From contig JAQBPE010000241.1 in assembly GCA_028287685.1 (NCBI GenBank), positions 1-42,422 on the forward strand: a stretch of DNA of 42,422 nucleotides, written 5' to 3'. The notes below the pieces were generated by a model. It searched no databases. It was not told the origin of the DNA and saw only the letters and a list, made by a program, of their open reading frames with translations. The translations under genes were made by a program, and so were the position numbers. Positions 40,567 through 42,422 of the stretch are shown piece after piece. The DNA comes from Cyanobacteria bacterium RYN_339 (GTDB lineage Bacteria > Cyanobacteriota > Sericytochromatia > S15B-MN24 > JAQBPE01). Position 1 is the stretch's first letter. Every line of letters begins with the position of its first letter.

Positions 40567-40983
40567 ATGAGCATTCAAGAGAATGTCCAGGTTGTAATGG
40601 ACTTTTTTGCAGCAATAGACCGCGGGGATAAGCACGGTCTGCTGGCGTTGACTGCCGAAGATATTGAGTGGATCATTCCGGGCGAGGACTGGCCGCTGGC
40701 CGGCACGCACCGCGGGCACGCGGGATTGGCGGAGTTGCTTCAGAAGGCTTCCGAAACGGTGGAAACCTCATTCCCGGAGCCCCCCGAATTCGTAGCGCAA
40801 GGAAACCGGGTTCTGGTCATCGGCTTCGCGAGGGGGAGAATCAAAGCCACGAACAGAACATGGGAGGACCATTGGGTCTTCGCCATTACCGTTCGAAATG
40901 GCAAACTGTCGAACATCCGGGAGTATGTCGACACGCAAGCACTGGCGCGGGCCTCCGAGATGGACGCGATCCCCAGGCCCTGA
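40567..40983 (+). CDS. SnoaL-like / NTF2-like protein
   Basis: The 138-residue protein has the cone-shaped NTF2 pattern: VVMDFFAAIDRGDKHGLLAL, LTAEDIEWIIPGEDWPLAGTH, RTWEDHWVFAITVRNGKLSNI and REYVDTQAL, as in ketosteroid-isomerase-related SnoaL-like enzymes. Such proteins act as isomerases, dehydratases or binding proteins; the reaction cannot be told. GGAGAG lies before the ATG. It follows the NADP-reductase-like gene by 47 bp and ends 4 bp before the end of the convergent HxlR gene. Confidence 0.85.
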   Translation: MSIQENVQVVMDFFAAIDRGDKHGLLALTAEDIEWIIPGEDWPLAGTHRGHAGLAELLQKASETVETSFPEPPEFVAQGNRVLVIGFARGRIKATNRTWEDHWVFAITVRNGKLSNIREYVDTQALARASEMDAIPRP

Positions 40984-40987
40984 CCTG

Positions 40988-41350
40988 CTAGGGCAAAGTG
41001 TCGCGCTTGGCGAAGATGCTTGCCATTTCCGCCGCGTTCTCCGTTCCCCAGGTGCACAGCGGGACGATCGCTTCAGCCAAGCTGCGACCGAGCGGGGTCA
41101 GCGCGTAGTCCACGCGCGGCGGTACCTCCTTGTAGTCGGTCCGCTCCAGCACGTGATCGGCCTCCAGATCCTTCAATTGCTGGATCAGCACCTTGTCGCT
41201 GACGCCCTGGGTCAAGCGCTTGAGCTCGCCGTAGCGCTTCGGGCCGCCGCGCAGGAAAAACAGGACCAGCGGTTTCCACTTGCCCGAAATGATGCGGAGC
41301 GTGGCGTTGAGCCCGCAGCCGGTATCGCAGATTTCGGAAGGCGTCGTCAT
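40988..41350 (-). CDS. HxlR-family transcriptional regulator (second)
   Basis: The 120-residue HxlR protein reads TGCGLNATLRIISGKWKPLV, FFLRGGPKRYGELKRLTQG, SDKVLIQQLKDLEADHVLER, with YALTPLGRSLAEAIVPL. It has an N-terminal cysteine pair (C8, C12) that may sense electrophiles. It is divergent from the classical SDR at 41476, and repeated GCATACTtGTCCTtA sequences in the gap are candidate operators. It differs from the HxlR at 37988 (shorter, different recognition helix), so the two probably control separate units. Confidence 0.92.
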   Translation of the reverse strand: MTTPSEICDTGCGLNATLRIISGKWKPLVLFFLRGGPKRYGELKRLTQGVSDKVLIQQLKDLEADHVLERTDYKEVPPRVDYALTPLGRSLAEAIVPLCTWGTENAAEMASIFAKRDTLP

Positions 41351-41354
41351 TTTT

Positions 41355-41427
41355 GCTTGTCCTCGGGGCTACTTACCTAAAAGTGCATACTTGTCCTTAG
41401 GTTACCACAAGAGCATACTCGTCCTCA
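41355..41427. promoter_or_regulatory. Repeated operators of the second HxlR
   Basis: GCATACTTGTCCTTA (41385-41399) and GCATACTCGTCCTCA (41413-41427) are direct repeats 28 bp apart. A partial copy GCTTGTCCTCGG begins at about 41355. TTACCTAA...TTAGGTTA forms an inverted pair around the first site. Confidence 0.6.
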
Positions 41428-41475
41428 AGAATGCAGTGCGCTGCTTCCGTACAACGCCAACAAAGGATGCACAAC

Positions 41476-42210
41476 ATGACCAGATTGATTGGAAAGACCG
41501 CCGTGATCACCGGCGGCGCTACCGGCATCGGCCTCGCCGCTGCAAAGCGCTTCATCGAGGAAGGCGCCTTCGTCTTCATCTTCGGCCGCCGGCAGGAAGC
41601 GCTCGACGCCGCTGTAGCCGAGCTCGGGCCCAATGCCCGCGCGGTGAAGGGCTCGGTCGCGGATGAGGCCGACCTCGACCGACTCTACGCGGCGGTGAAG
41701 GCCGAGCGCGGGACCCTCGACATCGTCTTCGCCAATGCCGGCGTGGGAAGCCAGCTTCGGCTCGGCGAAATCACCGCCAAGCACATTGACGAAACCTTCG
41801 ACATCAATGTGAAGGGCACGATCTTCACGGTCCAGAAGGCGCTGCCGCTGATGGGCAAGGGTGGTTCGATCATCCTGACGGGATCGAGCGCCGGCACCAC
41901 GGGTGCCCCGGCGTTCACCGCCTACAGCGCGAGCAAGGCGGCAGTGCGCAACCTCGCGCGGACCTGGGCGGAGGACCTGAAGGGCACCGGCATCCGGGTC
42001 AACGTGCTGTCGCCCGGGGCGACTGCGACCGAACTCGCGAAGGAAGCGCTAGGCGAGGAGGGCCTGAAGGCCTACGGCTCGATGACTGCGCTCCAGCGCA
42101 TGGGCAATCCCGCGGAGGTCGGGGCGGCGGCTGCCTTTCTCGCGTCGTCGGACAGCAGCTTCATGACCGCCAGCGAGGTCGCCGTCGACGGCGGCCTGGC
42201 GCAACTCTGA
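41476..42210 (+). CDS. Classical SDR oxidoreductase
   Basis: About 245 residues from the ATG at 41476 (AAAGGA upstream; the frame extends to 41431). The coenzyme motif TGGATGIGLAAAKRF, the NAGVGS loop, the catalytic Y150-x3-K154 (AYSASKAAV) and the preceding SS (TGSSAGTTG) are all present; the C-terminus EVAVDGGLAQL is typical. It reduces a ketone or oxidises an alcohol with NAD(P)H; the substrate cannot be read. The R/K-rich start of the cofactor fold (FGRRQEAL after the second strand) favours NADP. It is controlled probably by the divergent HxlR gene. Confidence 0.93.
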   Translation: MTRLIGKTAVITGGATGIGLAAAKRFIEEGAFVFIFGRRQEALDAAVAELGPNARAVKGSVADEADLDRLYAAVKAERGTLDIVFANAGVGSQLRLGEITAKHIDETFDINVKGTIFTVQKALPLMGKGGSIILTGSSAGTTGAPAFTAYSASKAAVRNLARTWAEDLKGTGIRVNVLSPGATATELAKEALGEEGLKAYGSMTALQRMGNPAEVGAAAAFLASSDSSFMTASEVAVDGGLAQL

Positions 42211-42361
42211 CGTGCCACGCCCGGCTGGGCGGCTCCGCTCGATCATTCGGAGCGCCGCAGGCGTCGGCAAATAGCTGAAAGACTCTCCCGCCGTTCATAC
42301 CGTACAGGGGCCAGCAGAGGGGCTTTCCCAATCTCTACTCAAAGCGAAACAAGGAAACACG

Positions 42362-42422
42362 ATGACGAAGAAAACCTACCACGGCTCGTGTCACTGCGGC
42401 GCGGTCGCCTTTGCGGCCAGGA
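42362..42422 (+). CDS. GFA-family protein (3' truncated by window end)
   Basis: The first 20 codons read MTKKTYHGSCHCGAVAFAAR; the CxCG zinc-binding start is that of the glutathione-dependent formaldehyde-activating enzyme/CENP-V fold. AAGGA precedes the ATG at 42362. It lies 151 bp downstream of the classical SDR and fits the surrounding electrophile-stress block. The rest is outside the window, so only the family can be given. Confidence 0.7.
   Translation, partial: MTKKTYHGSCHCGAVAFAAR

Noticed and set aside
1..42422. CRISPR array
   Set aside because: No run of regularly spaced identical repeats with unique spacers was seen anywhere; the IS-end repeats are too few and irregular.

Overview
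The window is GC-rich bacterial DNA from an organism with a Gram-negative type envelope: there are several lipobox lipoproteins, a secreted SppA with a barrel-like front, and outer-membrane style signal peptides. I cannot place the lineage from the sequence. Codon use in the flanks (1-17440 and about 35430-42422) is strongly G/C-ending, while the middle is visibly richer in A/T.

Left chromosomal flank (1-17440). It holds the end of a membrane glycosyltransferase-like protein, an envelope-sugar pair (GT2 and SAM methyltransferase) behind a DinG-type helicase, a clostripain-like lipoprotein protease, a one-TM small protein, an alpha/beta hydrolase, a lipoprotein, a large MalT/BTAD-type regulator, a barrel-SppA protease, and an M15 peptidase-thrB-lysC operon. 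The flank ends with tRNA-Ala(GGC). Between 6267 and 6430 lies a 164-nt rod-like inverted-repeat element that looks like a structured RNA or a MITE.

Integrated island (about 17436-35429). A large serine recombinase reads into the 3' end of tRNA-Ala. The 8-bp sequence CTCCACTT occurs at the tRNA end and again just before a terminator at 35441, where host-like sequence resumes. I propose these as attL and attR of an 18-kb element. Its left part has a divergent unknown 454-aa protein, a PrcB-like lipoprotein, and a short maintenance-type module (64-aa protein, DUF3102-like protein, excisionase-type HTH). The middle is built from IS5-family pieces: two transposase copies, each inactivated differently, and six related ends that enclose small passenger genes. 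One passenger is an orphan Imm8 immunity protein. A second copy of a flanking repeat gives the empty site and defines a 2473-bp composite unit exactly (27670-30142, TG duplication). The right part carries a complete type III CBASS operon, cdnC-HORMA(Cap7)-TRIP13(Cap6)-nucC (30590-33749), the island's clearest cargo for phage defence, and then a secreted protein.

Right flank (35430-42422). A terminator that would belong to tRNA-Ala in the empty chromosome is followed by a DA1-like metallopeptidase lipoprotein and a PAS histidine kinase. Then comes a block of small redox genes controlled by two HxlR regulators: an extended SDR, an F420/NADP-reductase-like protein with a nearby decayed fragment resembling its C-terminus, a SnoaL-like protein, a classical SDR and the start of a GFA-family protein. 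Clear palindromic or repeated operators lie beside both regulators.

The items most worth a second look are the 6267-6430 structured element, the IS5-derived passenger-cassette array, the recombinase whose C-terminus would change on excision, and the CBASS operon in its island setting.
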